DNA from: Antilocapra americana
Lineage: Eukaryota; Chordata; Mammalia; Artiodactyla; Antilocapridae
Assembly: GCA_007570785.1 (NCBI GenBank)
Contig: ML664662.1
Coordinates: 762,863 to 826,862 of the forward strand
Direction: 5' to 3'
DNA length: 64,000 nt
The notes under the pieces: model-generated
Databases searched by the model: none
What the model was told of the DNA's origin: nothing
What the model saw: only the letters and a program-made list of their open reading frames with translations
Shown here: positions 55,291 through 64,000 of the stretch, one piece after another
Position numbering within the stretch: the first letter of the stretch is position 1
How the letters are laid out: every line of letters begins with the position of its first letter
Program-made: the position numbers and the translations under genes

Positions 55291-55639
55291 ATTTTTTTAC
55301 AAAAAGCGAAACCAGACCCTCATATGTTTAAATTACTATTAAAATAAGTTTATGATCAAGTGAAAAGCAAGAACTGAACATCTGGGGAAAGGATATGAAA
55401 ACCATGTTGTGGTTAATTAAAGGAGTTTACATTTGTGAATGACTAAAATGGCATACCAGCCCTTTGGCACTATTTCCAAAATGTACTTGCTCTCAGGTTG
55501 TTTACTGAGAGTATCAGTATCCACATTATAAAGTGAAATATATATGATTAATTGTCTCACAAACCATTTTGGCTCAGTGTCTTGGCTCTGAAGGACAAGG
55601 ATGCTACTTTGACCAGTATTAAGTCACCTGTGCATAGAA
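55291..55639. other. Unassigned sequence
   Basis: No gene or recognised repeat. Confidence 0.35.
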
Positions 55640-56655
55640 TTTTTTTCTTTTAAAAAATTAATTTATTTTTAATTAAAGTATAGCTAATTTGCAATATTGT
55701 GTTAGTTTGTAGTGCAGAGCAAAGTAATTCAGTTATTTATGTATACTCTTTTTCTATTCTTTTCTATTATAGTTTAATACATGATATTGAATATAGTTTC
55801 ATATGCTACGCAGTAGGTTCTTCTCTATTTTATATATAGTAGTGTGTATATGTTAATCCCAAACTCCTAATTTTTTTCCCCTCCCCGCTCAACCCCATCT
55901 GGTAGCCGTAGTTTATTTTGTATGTCTGGGAATCTATTTCTGATTCATAAATAAGTTTATTTATAATTTTTTTTAATTGTGTTGGTTTTGCCATTCATTG
56001 ACATGAAACCGCCATGGGTTTACATATGCTCCCCCTCCAGAACCCCCCTCCCTCCTCCCTCCCGATTCCCTCCCCCTGGGACATCTCGGTGCACCAGCCC
56101 CGAGCATCAACCCTTGGCTGGCGATTGATTTCACATATGATAATTAACATGTTTCAATGTCATTCTCCCATATCATCCCACCCTTGCCCTCTTCCACAGA
56201 GTCCACGAGTCTGTTCTATACATCTGCATTCCTTTTGCTGTCTCGCATGCAGGGTTCTCGTTGCCATCTTTCTAAATTCCATATAGATTCTACATATAAG
56301 TGATATCATATGAATGTGTCTTTCTCCGGACTTAACTTTGCTTAGTATGATAATCTCTAGGTCCATCCATGTTGCTGCAAATGGCATTACTTCATTCTTC
56401 TTAATGGCTGAGTAGAATTCCATTGTGTGTATATGTATACCACATTTTCTCTACCCAGTCATGTCAGTGGACATGTAAGTTGCTTCCATGTTTTGGCTGT
56501 GTGAATAGTACTGCTGTGAACATTAGGGTGCATGTATGTTTTCAAATTAGAGTTTTCCAGATATATGACCAGGAATGGTACTGCTGGATCATATAGCAAC
56601 TCTATTTTTAGTTTTTTAAGCAACTTCCACACTGTTCTCCATAGTGGCTGCACCA
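55640..56655 (-). mobile_element. Artiodactyl L1 3' part, split by L1_BT
   Basis: Antisense left part 55640-55969 (ttaattaaagtatagctaat, atagtagtgtgtatatg, tctggtagccgtagttta) and right part 56282-56655 (agattctacatataagtgat, ctaggtccatccatgttgc, ggctgagtagaattcc, ctccatagtggctgcacc). The text is continuous when the L1_BT between them is removed. Confidence 0.88.
55970..56281 (-). mobile_element. L1_BT 3' end
   Basis: Antisense: gtgttggttttgccattcat, catgggtttacatatgctcc, ccctccctcctccctccc, ggtgcaccagccccgagc, ggctggcgattgatttcac. It matches, in reverse, the plus-strand L1_BT 3' end at 10412-10570, with little divergence. Confidence 0.92.
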
Positions 56656-57214
56656 AAATTTGATCTGACCTATTTATTGTCAGATTTAAAATTACTGTCA
56701 GATTTAAAAATACTTGTAAAATTTGCATATGTAAGTCTGCTGACACATATGCCCATGAAATTTGGGTAATGGAGCTCCAAACAGTCCAATTATTTCTAAT
56801 AAACACAGGTCTATGTAGTGCATCCCCTCTCTATGGACATTGCTAGGCAGCAAATACAAACTTTGCATACATATTTTGATGCTTCTTGGAAAAATTAAAA
56901 AAAAAAAAAGCTTCCCCGAATGGCCCAAGTAGCAACCTTGCTTACTTCTCATTGTGTAATACTCTGTCACAGGCCTCCCTGAACAAAGAAGTCTGGAAAG
57001 GTGATATGTTTCACCTGGGCACAGTATCATTCTGAACAAACCAGAGCCATACAAGGAAGGCGGATTTGTGAATAAAATTATTTGGAGAGGATTGTTGCTA
57101 GGCTATGAGTATCCCTTCTCCTACCCCCTTGCCTTCTCACCCAAGCGTCGTGAGAAGTATAGGAAGAAGGGCAAAATGGATGTTACCTAGGCAACTAATG
57201 GTATCTGCCACAGT
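56656..57214. other. Unassigned sequence
   Basis: Contains a small local duplication (ctgtcagatttaaaa, at about 56680 and 56696). The stretch 57053-57125 resembles 61030-61105. No gene is seen; the minus frames at 56459-57054 are partly L1 and partly chance. Confidence 0.4.
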
Positions 57215-57295
57215 TGCCATAAGGATTAAAATAAACAGTATTTACAGAGCTCCTAGCAGCGTGTGGCATGGTGATCATCCGATAAATCTAAACCT
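57215..57295 (+). mobile_element. MIR-like fragment
   Basis: Phrases gccataaggattaaaataaac, cagagctcctagcagcgtgtggcatgg follow the order of a MIR 3' part. Diverged. Confidence 0.55.
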
Positions 57296-57560
57296 CTTTA
57301 AAAACTATTCATCCCTACCTACCTTGTTCATTAAGGAGGAAAAAAAGAAAAGGAGAACCAAGCAGGTAATTTCAGTAATACTAAATATAAGAAACAGTGT
57401 TGACTGTGCTTTAATGCTCAGGGTTTTGTTTTTTCTGGTTTGAGATTATGCATAGAAAGAATATCACTTCTGCTGTGGCAGGAGTCTAATACATAGAATA
57501 TACATTCAACTTGGCATGTGAAGGGAAACAGTACACATAATTTACTTTGCTGTAGCATCC

Positions 57561-57907
57561 ATGGGGCTTCCCTGGTAGCTCAGCTGGTAAAGAAGCCACC
57601 TGCAATGCAAGAGACCCCGATTCAATTCCTAGGTCAGAAAGATCCCCTGGAGAAGAGGTAGGCTACCCACTCCAGTATTCTTGGGTCTCCCTGGTGGCTC
57701 ATATGGTAAAGAATCCACCTGCAGTGAGGGAGACCTGGGTTTAAACCCAGGTTGGAAAGATCTTCTGGAGGAGGGGATGGCAATCCACTCCAGTGTTCTT
57801 GCCTGGAGAATCCCATGGACAGAGGAGCCTGGTGGGCTGTAGTCCATAGGGTCGCAGAGAATTGGACAGGACTGAGTGACTAAACACAGCGCAGCACAGC
57901 ACAGCAC
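57561..57907 (+). mobile_element. BOV-A2 dimeric SINE
   Basis: Sense: two tRNA-type/Bov-A units, gggcttccctggtagctcag with gatcccctggagaagagg, and gtctccctggtggctcatatgg with atcttctggaggagggg, then ccatggacagaggagcctgg. The tail is a cagca repeat. Flanked by agcatcc (57554-57560 and 57908-57914). Confidence 0.94.
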
Positions 57908-58139
57908 AGCATCCTTATAGCTTTCTTTTAGCTCCTTCTCCAGTCTGGTGAAGAGAATTTCCCTCCATGTTTCCATCCTTTTTTGCCACCTATTCATTCT
58001 ATTTCTAGCACCTCATTTGTCTTTTCCTGCCCTAAGACCCTGTGTTCTTGCTCCTCTAGTTGGTATCTGTTGGCCACATCATCTAATAAATGAGTATTAA
58101 TCACATTACAAAGAACAATATAGTAGTAAACTGTTTGCT

Positions 58140-58660
58140 GTTTTGGTTAGAATGCTTTGGTTGCAAGGAGAGAATACTTGGCTAAAATTGGCTTTTAAAT
58201 AATGGAATTTATTAACTCATAGAATATGTCAGGCAGGTGGTTCCAGAATTGTTTAATTCAGTGGTAGAACATTATCAAGGATTCAGCTTTATTTTGTTTC
58301 CTTACTCTTTCCCTGTCTTTATCATGTTGGACTTTCACTTTGCACTTGTGTCTCATGATCACAATATGGCTGCAGGAGCTTCAGGCATCACATCCTCACA
58401 AAATAGCATTGAGTGGAATAGCAAAAAAAAGAGGAAATGTTTCCTGTCTTGTCTTCCTTTCTAAGAGTAAAAAAAACTTTCCCAGAATTCTCCCGAGCAG
58501 ACTTCCTCTCAGATTTCATTGGTAAATTTTGATCATATACCCATGCCTAAACCCACTACAGACAAAAGGAATGAACTCACCCTAATTTTCTGGAGTAGGG
58601 GGTGGTACTTTCCCTGAGTGTATGGCCATAGAAGGTGATTCCAGAAGAATGGATTTGGAT
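58140..58660. repeat. Ancient interspersed repeat, unassigned
   Basis: A text with ggaatttattaactcatag at its left and caatatggctgcaggagcttcaggc in the middle recalls a known old mammalian repeat, similar in design to 54890-55220. Family not named. Confidence 0.4.
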
Positions 58661-58840
58661 AGATATCCAACAGTGTCTGCTATATTTGGTTATTCAGAAC
58701 CACCACAAATACAAAACAATGCTAAAAATGCTTAAAAAGAGCTAAATGTGGGGAGAATCTGTTGACTGGTTTTCTCCTCCCTCTCCCCACTGGTACTACT
58801 TTGTTCTCTATATCTGTGAATCTTTTATTCTTATATTCAC

Positions 58841-59037
58841 TGCTGCTGCTGCTGCTGCTGCTAAGTTGCTTCAGTTGTGTCCGACTCTGTGCGACCCCAT
58901 AGACGGCAGCCCACCAGGCTCCCCCATCCCTGGGATTCTCCAGGCAAGAACACTGGGGTGGGTTGCCATTGCCTTCTCCAATGCAGGAAAGTGAAAAGTG
59001 AAAGTGAAGTCGCTCAGTCGTGTCCGACTCTTAGTGA
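58841..59037 (-). mobile_element. Young Bov-tA-type SINE with (GCT)7
   Basis: Antisense: a tgc/gct run, aagttgcttcagttgtgtcc, ccccatagacggcagccc, caagaacactggggtgggttg, aaagtgaaaagtgaaagtg, cgctcagtcgtgtccgactc. Little diverged from the common bovine form, including the CpG positions, so probably recent. It splits the twin-primed L1. Confidence 0.9.
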
Positions 59038-59290
59038 CTCCACTAGCTTGTTTCATTTTTTTAGATTCCACATATATCATGTACTATTTGTCTTTCTGAC
59101 TTACTCTGCTTAGTATGATAATCCCTAGGTCCATCCATGTTGCTGCAAATGGCATTATTTCATTCTTTTTTATGGCTGAATAATATTCTGTTGTATATAT
59201 ATACCATATCTTCTTTATCCAGTCACCTGTCAATCAACACTTAGGTTCTTTCCATATCTTGGCAATTGTAAATAATATTGCTCATTCGGA

Positions 59291-59500
59291 TGGGAGCTTC
59301 CCAGGTGGCAGTGTAAAGAATCTGCCTGCCAGTACAGGAGACATGGGTTTGATCCCTGGGTCAGAAAGATCCCCTGGGGTAGGAAATAGTAACCCACTCC
59401 AGTATTCTTGCCTGGAAAATTCCATGGATAGAGGAGTCTGGCAGGCTATAGTCCATGGGGTCGCAAAAGTGAGGCACTATAGAGCGACTGAGCACAAAAA
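59291..59500 (+). mobile_element. Bov-tA SINE in L1
   Basis: Sense: gagcttcccaggtggcagtg, ctgcctgccagtacaggag, gatcccctggggtaggaaat, cccactccagtattcttgcc, ccatggatagaggagtctgg. L1 text resumes at aacattgggatgcacg. Confidence 0.93.
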
Positions 59501-60529
59501 CATTGGGATGCACGTATATTTTCAAATTAGTTTTTTTCATTTTCTTTGGATAGACACTCAGGAGCAGAATAAGAAAACATAGAAAGAACACTCTTTGACG
59601 TAAATCATAGCATCATTTTTAGGGATCTGTCTCCTAAGGCAAAGGAAACAAAAGCAGAAGTAAACAAATGAGGCCTTGTTAAACTTAAAAGCTTTTGTAC
59701 AGCAAAGGAAACCATCGACAAAACAAAAAGACAACTTACCAACTGTGAGAAAATATTTGCAAAGAATATGACCCATAAGCGATTAATATCCAGAATATAA
59801 AATATAGAAATATAAATTATATATACAATATAAATATAAATTTATATAAAAATATAAATAGTTTATACAACTCAACATCAAAAAATCAAACAACCTGATT
59901 AAAAAATGGGCAGACAACCTGGATTGACATTTTGAAAAAGAAGATATACAGATGACCAACAGACACATGAAAAGATGCTCAACATTGTTAATCAGCAAAA
60001 AAATGCAAGTCAAAACCACAAAGAGATATCACTTCACACCTGTCAGAATCGCTATCATCAAAAAGACCACAAGAAGTACTATTTAGGATGTGGAGAAAAT
60101 GGAACACCCCTATACACTGTTGGAGGAAGTGTAAGTTGGTACAGCCGCTGTGGAAAACAGTATGGAGGTTCTTACAAAAACCAGAAACAGAATTACCATA
60201 TGATCCAGTAATCCCTCTCTTTGGTTAATTGTCCCTCTGCATCTATTCTTCCTTAGACTGGAGAACTTTGTACAAAGGGAGGAGGGAACCAATATCTTTT
60301 CAGAGACTTGTGCTAGGTATTTTACACAGGAACCATCAGAAGTAGACTGTATCATCTGAAGTCCAGCAAAGGAAAATAACCTAACTCAAATCATGTAGTA
60401 GGCTTGCCCTTCAAACCCAAGCCTGTCTCTTCCAAAGCTCAGTTCTAGAACATTCCCACCTTGGCCATCCCTCAATGGGAGTAAACAGAACAAATCTGGA
60501 GTCAGAACACCTAACCTGGGATCTCAATG

Positions 60530-60830
60530 TCCTCATGTAGTACCTATGTGACCTCAGTTGACCTCACCAAATTTCTTACCTGCTTTGGAGTTAGGTTGTT
60601 TTACCTCTCTGGACGTCGGAGGATAATATCTACTTCTGATGGTTCCTGTGAAAATCAAGAGTTATGTAAAATGCCCAGCATAAGGCTTTAAAAAGATATA
60701 CACTGTCACTTGTAATGTGAAAGTAATGAAGACATCTGCCTCATAGGGTTGCTGTGAAAATTAAGCAAGGTAATAGATCTGAATTCTCTTTATAAACATC
60801 AGGCACTGCATGACTGCAATAAGTCATTAT
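60530..60830 (+). mobile_element. Two MIR-like fragments
   Basis: First, 60530-60705: tacctatgtgacctcagttg, ttgttttacctctctgg, gtaaaatgcccagc. Second, 60725-60830: ctgcctcatagggttgctgtg, atcaggcactgc. Both in the MIR sense direction; probably two insertions or a duplication. Confidence 0.65.
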
Positions 60831-61319
60831 TGTGGATGGATTTATTTTTTACCTACAGAACATGATATCAAAACCGGACCTTCCTGGTGCTGATATGCAC
60901 TGATATGGAAGACATCATAATCCAAAATGAGTGTGGACAGCTGCACAGAGGCAGACTTTACAAAAGACATGCTTTAAGGATATCAAATGCCCTCAATAAT
61001 TTTGATTATAAAGACTTCAAGAGAGGGGAGAGGGAAGGAGGATTTGTGAACAGGATTCTTTGGGAAATACTTGCCATGCTATGAGCATCCCTCTCCTCTC
61101 CCTGCCCTGGGGAATGGGGGCAGGGGAGAGCTACCCTCTAACTTTCAGCTTCATAAGGGGGGCATTAAGGGGACCCCTTAAAGAGGTTGCAGTGTGTTCT
61201 CTGTGGTTGGACTGAAGCCTGAGTTAAAGACAGCCTGAAGCTGAGGGATAAATGGGCTGCGTTGGAATCAGCCAGCACACCCGTGTAGGGGAGCCATGGT
61301 GGATAAAGGGTTGGGCTGG
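60831..61319. other. Unassigned sequence
   Basis: No gene. Near 61030-61105 the text resembles 57053-57125 at about three positions in four. The 65-codon plus frame at 60887 has no domain. Confidence 0.35.
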
Positions 61320-61324
61320 AGCCT

Positions 61325-61835
61325 TCTTTTTTAACCGTTATGGAAATACAAGATCCATATTCCAGTGTGCACGAACAAGTTTATAACTTGATGAATTTTC
61401 AGAAACTGAACATCCCCATGAAACCAAATTGACGTATATACTACCATGTGTAAAGCAGATAGCTAGGGGGAACCTGCTGTAAAGCACAGGAGCTCTGTTC
61501 GGTGCTCTGTGATGACCTAGAGGGCTGAGATAGGGTGGGCCTGTGGCAGAGAGGTCCCAGAGGGAGGGGATATATGTATACATATAGCTGATTCATTTCA
61601 TTGTACAGCGAAAACCAACATGGAAGCATACAGTATGTGCCCTTTAGCACCTCGCTTTATTCGCTCAGCATCATGTTTATGAGATTCATCATATTGTTGT
61701 ATGTAGTTAGAGTTAGTTGATTGTCACTGCTGTAAAGCATCACACTGTGTAAATATTCCACAATTTAAGTGTCCATTCTACAGTCGGTAGGCATTTGAGT
61801 CGTTTCCGATTTGGGGCTATTACAAACAGCCATGG
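61325..61835 (-). mobile_element. Old L1M 3' end, split by a younger L1
   Basis: Antisense: left part to 61427 (tgatgaattttcagaaactg), right part from 61626 (catacagtatgtgccctttag, catcatgtttatgagattcatc, tccattctacagtcggtag, gtttccgatttggggc). Confidence 0.75.
61428..61625 (+). mobile_element. Artiodactyl L1 3' end, about 200 bp
   Basis: Sense: ctaccatgtgtaaagcagatag, ggggaacctgctgtaaagc, tctgtgatgacctagaggg, gggaggggatatatgtatac, gctgattcatttcattgtac. Strongly 5'-truncated; lies in an older L1 of the opposite strand. Confidence 0.88.
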
Positions 61836-62249
61836 ACATGCAAATATGCCTAGGTCACAGGGGGTGGTATTTGTCAAATCTGGAACACTTTGAAGCCTTG
61901 CCCAAGAAGACTTCTTGGAGAGAAGGTGGCATCAATATTGAGTCTGGGTGGAGCACCCCTGCCCCAGCCTCTCCCTTCCCTCCCAGAGTCTCGGGCCAAA
62001 AAGGGAGCAGCAGTTGGAGGAAGTATATCATGCCCATCCGAAGAGCGGCAGGCAGAGGGACCCAGCAAAGGCATCTCCCAGGGATCCCATGGAGAAAGCC
62101 ACATAGCTGGGAACACTTTCACCTACAGAAACTTTCAAATCTAGCACAGGGCTGGGCCTGTCTTCACTTGGCTGTTGTGAAGAGGGAGCATGGGGATCCT
62201 ATTCTGGACACTGGGTTTTCACCTAAACAAGTCCATTCCATGATTTCAC
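61836..62249. other. Unassigned GC-richer sequence
   Basis: Frames are open on both strands (172 codons on plus from 61811, 82 on minus), but the plus frame begins inside L1, has no domain signature, and carries a duplicated tttcacctaaacaagtcca phrase. I do not consider it a gene. Confidence 0.4.
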
Positions 62250-62470
62250 CTAAACAAGTCCACTCTGTAACCTTGGGAAAGCCGTTTCCCCTCTCTGGGC
62301 CTTCCTTTTCTCATCTCTCCCATGTTTGACTCTTTCCACTCTGAACTATAATACTGAGAATTGCCTATCATCTAGACTCGTTGAGAATAGAGACCACATC
62401 TCTTTTCTCTGTATTCCTGAAGCTCTCTGCACCTGCGGACACAATAGGCCACTGGACAAGAAATGTCTGG
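62250..62470 (+). mobile_element. MIR/L2-like fragments
   Basis: tgtaaccttgggaaagccg and ccctctctgggccttc resemble MIR; tagactcgttgagaatagag with ccacatctcttttc resembles an L2 3' end. Short and diverged. Confidence 0.5.
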
Positions 62471-63842
62471 CAATTTAACTTTCTAAAGAAAATGCAGCTT
62501 TTATGGGTCTGGCGATGCACATAATGAGGATTAAATCGGGGCATTAAAATTAACAGCCTGGCATGTGTGCCTGTTCAAATACAGATGTGATAGTGCATCC
62601 CAGCTTTATGGAAAAATCCATTTCCATTCTTGTCACACAACTGATCATCTCCAAAGGAACAGAGCAAAGACTGTCTGTGCATTGTAAATTTATTGACTCA
62701 CCATTTTATCCAAGGACGTTGGATAATTAGAAGATTCCAACTTAAATGCAAAGAATTCTTCTCTTCATTTGGGAACATGTTTTATCACTTGTTACTGCCT
62801 CCTTTCTAATGCTTAGCATTTAAAGGTTATACTGGGGGGGGGGGAGACTCCAGACGTTATGTAGTCACTGTCTGGAGCAGCATTATATTTCAACAGGATA
62901 TTATCACTGGGGCAAAGAGAAATCATTTTTACTGGGGAGGAAATGATTCCATTGTGTGGTATTATTCAAGTAATTAGGAATCACGTTGTGTGGCAAATGA
63001 TCAGATCACTGGAGTTTATTGTAGTGCCATTCATGCTTAACATGTGGGGCTGTGGAAAGAAAAAGGCTTTTTCTTTTTTTGGTAGAAAAGTGAATACTCT
63101 AAAGAATTCAGGGAGCTGGGCAGGTGAGCCAGGATGTCATTTTATTTTCCAGGAAATTATTTTGGAGTTCTCTTGAGGTTCCCCTGTTTTACTTCACCCA
63201 TCAGCAAGCTCGGTTCCTTGGAGTCATTCCCTTTAGCAAAGGAAAACTTCACTTGGGCCCCTAGGGCTTCATAGAGAACTGACAACTTAAAAATTGGTGT
63301 TGTTCCAAAAATTTGTTGGCGAATCTGCTTAGAATTCAGAACAGATTTTCCACAGCTAGTTACAAATGACTTCAGTTCCCAAAGCAGGCCACCGGAGCCC
63401 ATGGCACCCATAAGGAAGAGGGACTTTAGTATTAATGATGATCGGGAAACCATTTATTGGAGAGTGTTATTTCCTGGTGAAAATCCACTCTAATTTGCAA
63501 CTTGGGAGAACAGAAACGCAGCTGCCTTCTTTCCTCCCTTTGCAGTCAGAAATGGGCTTCCTGCAGCTTGGGGGACTGCAGTGCGCAGGACAGGAAAAGG
63601 AGTTGGATGATGTCCAAGAAGAAGAGGCAGGGGCTTCCCAGCAGTGACAGAAAGAAGGGAAAGGTGCGGGGGTGGGCCCAGCAGTGATGCAGTGGCGGAA
63701 GTGGGAGTATTTATAGCTTCAGTTGAAATCAGGAGGAAAGTCCCTGGACCTAGCAGTGATTTTGCTCATAGGATCCTGGTAACTTGGGTGGTCATAATTG
63801 AGAGACCATCCCAGTCAATATGCAAGTTCATGGTTTAACTTT
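62471..63842. other. Apparently single-copy sequence
   Basis: No repeat family recognised except a G11 run at 62834-62844. No frame with a recognisable domain; the 98-codon minus frame at 63157-63453 starts from no clear signal. Possibly conserved non-coding sequence. Confidence 0.4.
62834..62844 (+). repeat. Poly-G tract (G11)
   Basis: Eleven consecutive G in ordinary sequence. Such runs are prone to sequencing and replication slippage. Confidence 0.97.
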
Positions 63843-63916
63843 GGGCTTCCCTGGCAGCTCAGATGGTGAAGAATCTGCCTGCAATGCGGGAGACCTGAGT
63901 TCTATCCCTGGGTTGA
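63843..63916 (+). mobile_element. Short Bov-tA, tRNA head only
   Basis: Sense: gggcttccctggcagctcag, gaatctgcctgcaatgcgg, gagacctgagttctatccctggg. It stops before any Bov-A unit. The hexamer aacttt occurs at both edges (63837-63842 and 63917-63922), suggesting a true insertion of this short form. Confidence 0.8.
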
Positions 63917-63922
63917 ACTTTA

Positions 63923-64000
63923 TCCTCAAGCCCCCTCGAAACCTAAGCTTTCTTTCTGCTTTTAAAAAAATCCTCATGGCCAACAATTCCACTTTTGGGT
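63923..64000. other. Unassigned sequence at the window end
   Basis: Short non-coding remainder; nothing identified. Confidence 0.3.

Larger units (their letters stand above)
58760..60210 (-). mobile_element. L1 with twin-priming inversion
   Basis: The left part, 58760-59572, is antisense: 3'UTR (ctccccactggtactacttt, gattccacatatatcatg) and the ORF2 C-terminus (ccatccatgttgctgcaaatgg, ggctgaataatattctg), to about 59572. From 59573 the strand flips to sense ORF2 (actctttgacgtaaatcatag, gctctttgtacagcaaagg-like, acatgaaaagatgctcaac, cactgttggaggaagtg), ending with accatatgatccagtaatccc at about 60210. In L1 the last bases of the sense part are directly followed by the first bases of the antisense part. 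Two SINEs lie in the left part. Confidence 0.85.

Noticed and set aside
58841..58862. (GCT)7 as a coding triplet repeat
   Set aside because: It belongs to the end of a Bov-tA-type SINE, where such runs are common.
61811..62329. 172-codon plus frame
   Set aside because: It begins inside an old L1, has no domain or splice signals, overlaps other open frames on both strands, and ends in MIR-like sequence. GC-rich composition explains its length.
10800..63920. tRNA genes
   Set aside because: The tRNA-like B-box phrases (ggttcgatccctgg and variants) lie in CHR and Bov-tA SINE heads and do not form complete cloverleaf genes.
1..64000. CRISPR arrays, operons, phage or plasmid features
   Set aside because: The composition and repeats are those of a ruminant nuclear genome. 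No spaced direct-repeat array, bacterial ribosome-binding pattern or operon was seen.

Overview
The window is a stretch of ruminant (bovid) nuclear genome, most likely cattle or a close relative. The evidence is the repeat content: BovB (RTE-clade) LINEs, Bov-tA and BOV-A2 SINEs built from BovB 3' sequence, CHR-type tRNA-Glu SINEs, and L1 elements with the bovine L1_BT 3' end. No host protein-coding gene, tRNA, rRNA, CRISPR array or bacterial-type element could be supported. The long reading frames lie in retrotransposon relics (L1 ORF2, BovB endonuclease and reverse transcriptase) or are chance frames. Family names come from remembered consensus features, not from a search.

Layout. 345-4950: old L1 pieces, including an inverted reverse-transcriptase fragment and a minus-strand L1 5' half with a three-unit 5'UTR. 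6590-14440: a large old minus-strand L1 carrying about nine later insertions, one of them a young L1_BT that contains an 886-base assembly gap (9526-10411). 14567-17170: a minimal BovB tail, an L1/HAL1-like relic, a long CHR SINE, old L1 3'UTR and a MaLR LTR. 17195-17815: a BovB reverse-transcriptase fragment with an open 195-codon frame. 17816-25900: mostly single-copy sequence with scattered SINEs, MIR, an old L1 3' end and LTR-like repeats. 25930-30055: a second old minus-strand L1 with an internal tandem duplication. 30060-37800: MIR, CHR SINEs, a CpG-rich solo endogenous-retrovirus LTR (34084-34606) and long apparently single-copy stretches. 37800-41105: a MIR split twice and an MLT1-like LTR split by an L1 and by nested SINEs. 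44656-48013: a near-full-length minus-strand BovB with a target-site duplication and inactivating changes in both catalytic domains. 49900-52600: a HAL1-like relic carrying a BovB whose 5' end is fused to its 3' end. 52800-53745: an LTR-like repeat in which two retroelements landed in the same target site. 55640-56655: an old L1 split by a young L1_BT. 58760-60210: an L1 with the structure of a twin-priming inversion. 60530-64000: MIR pieces, an L1 3' end nested in an older L1, single-copy sequence and an unusually short Bov-tA.

Nothing here works together as a pathway. The window is a stratified record of retrotransposition: MIR, hAT-like, L1M, HAL1 and MLT1 elements first, then CHR SINEs and artiodactyl L1, then BovB, Bov-tA, L1_BT and the solo LTR. 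I found no new coding system. The most informative signals are structural: the twin-primed L1, the 5'-3' fused BovB, the shared target site, the deep nests, the clean solo LTR and the long duplication around a Bov-tA.
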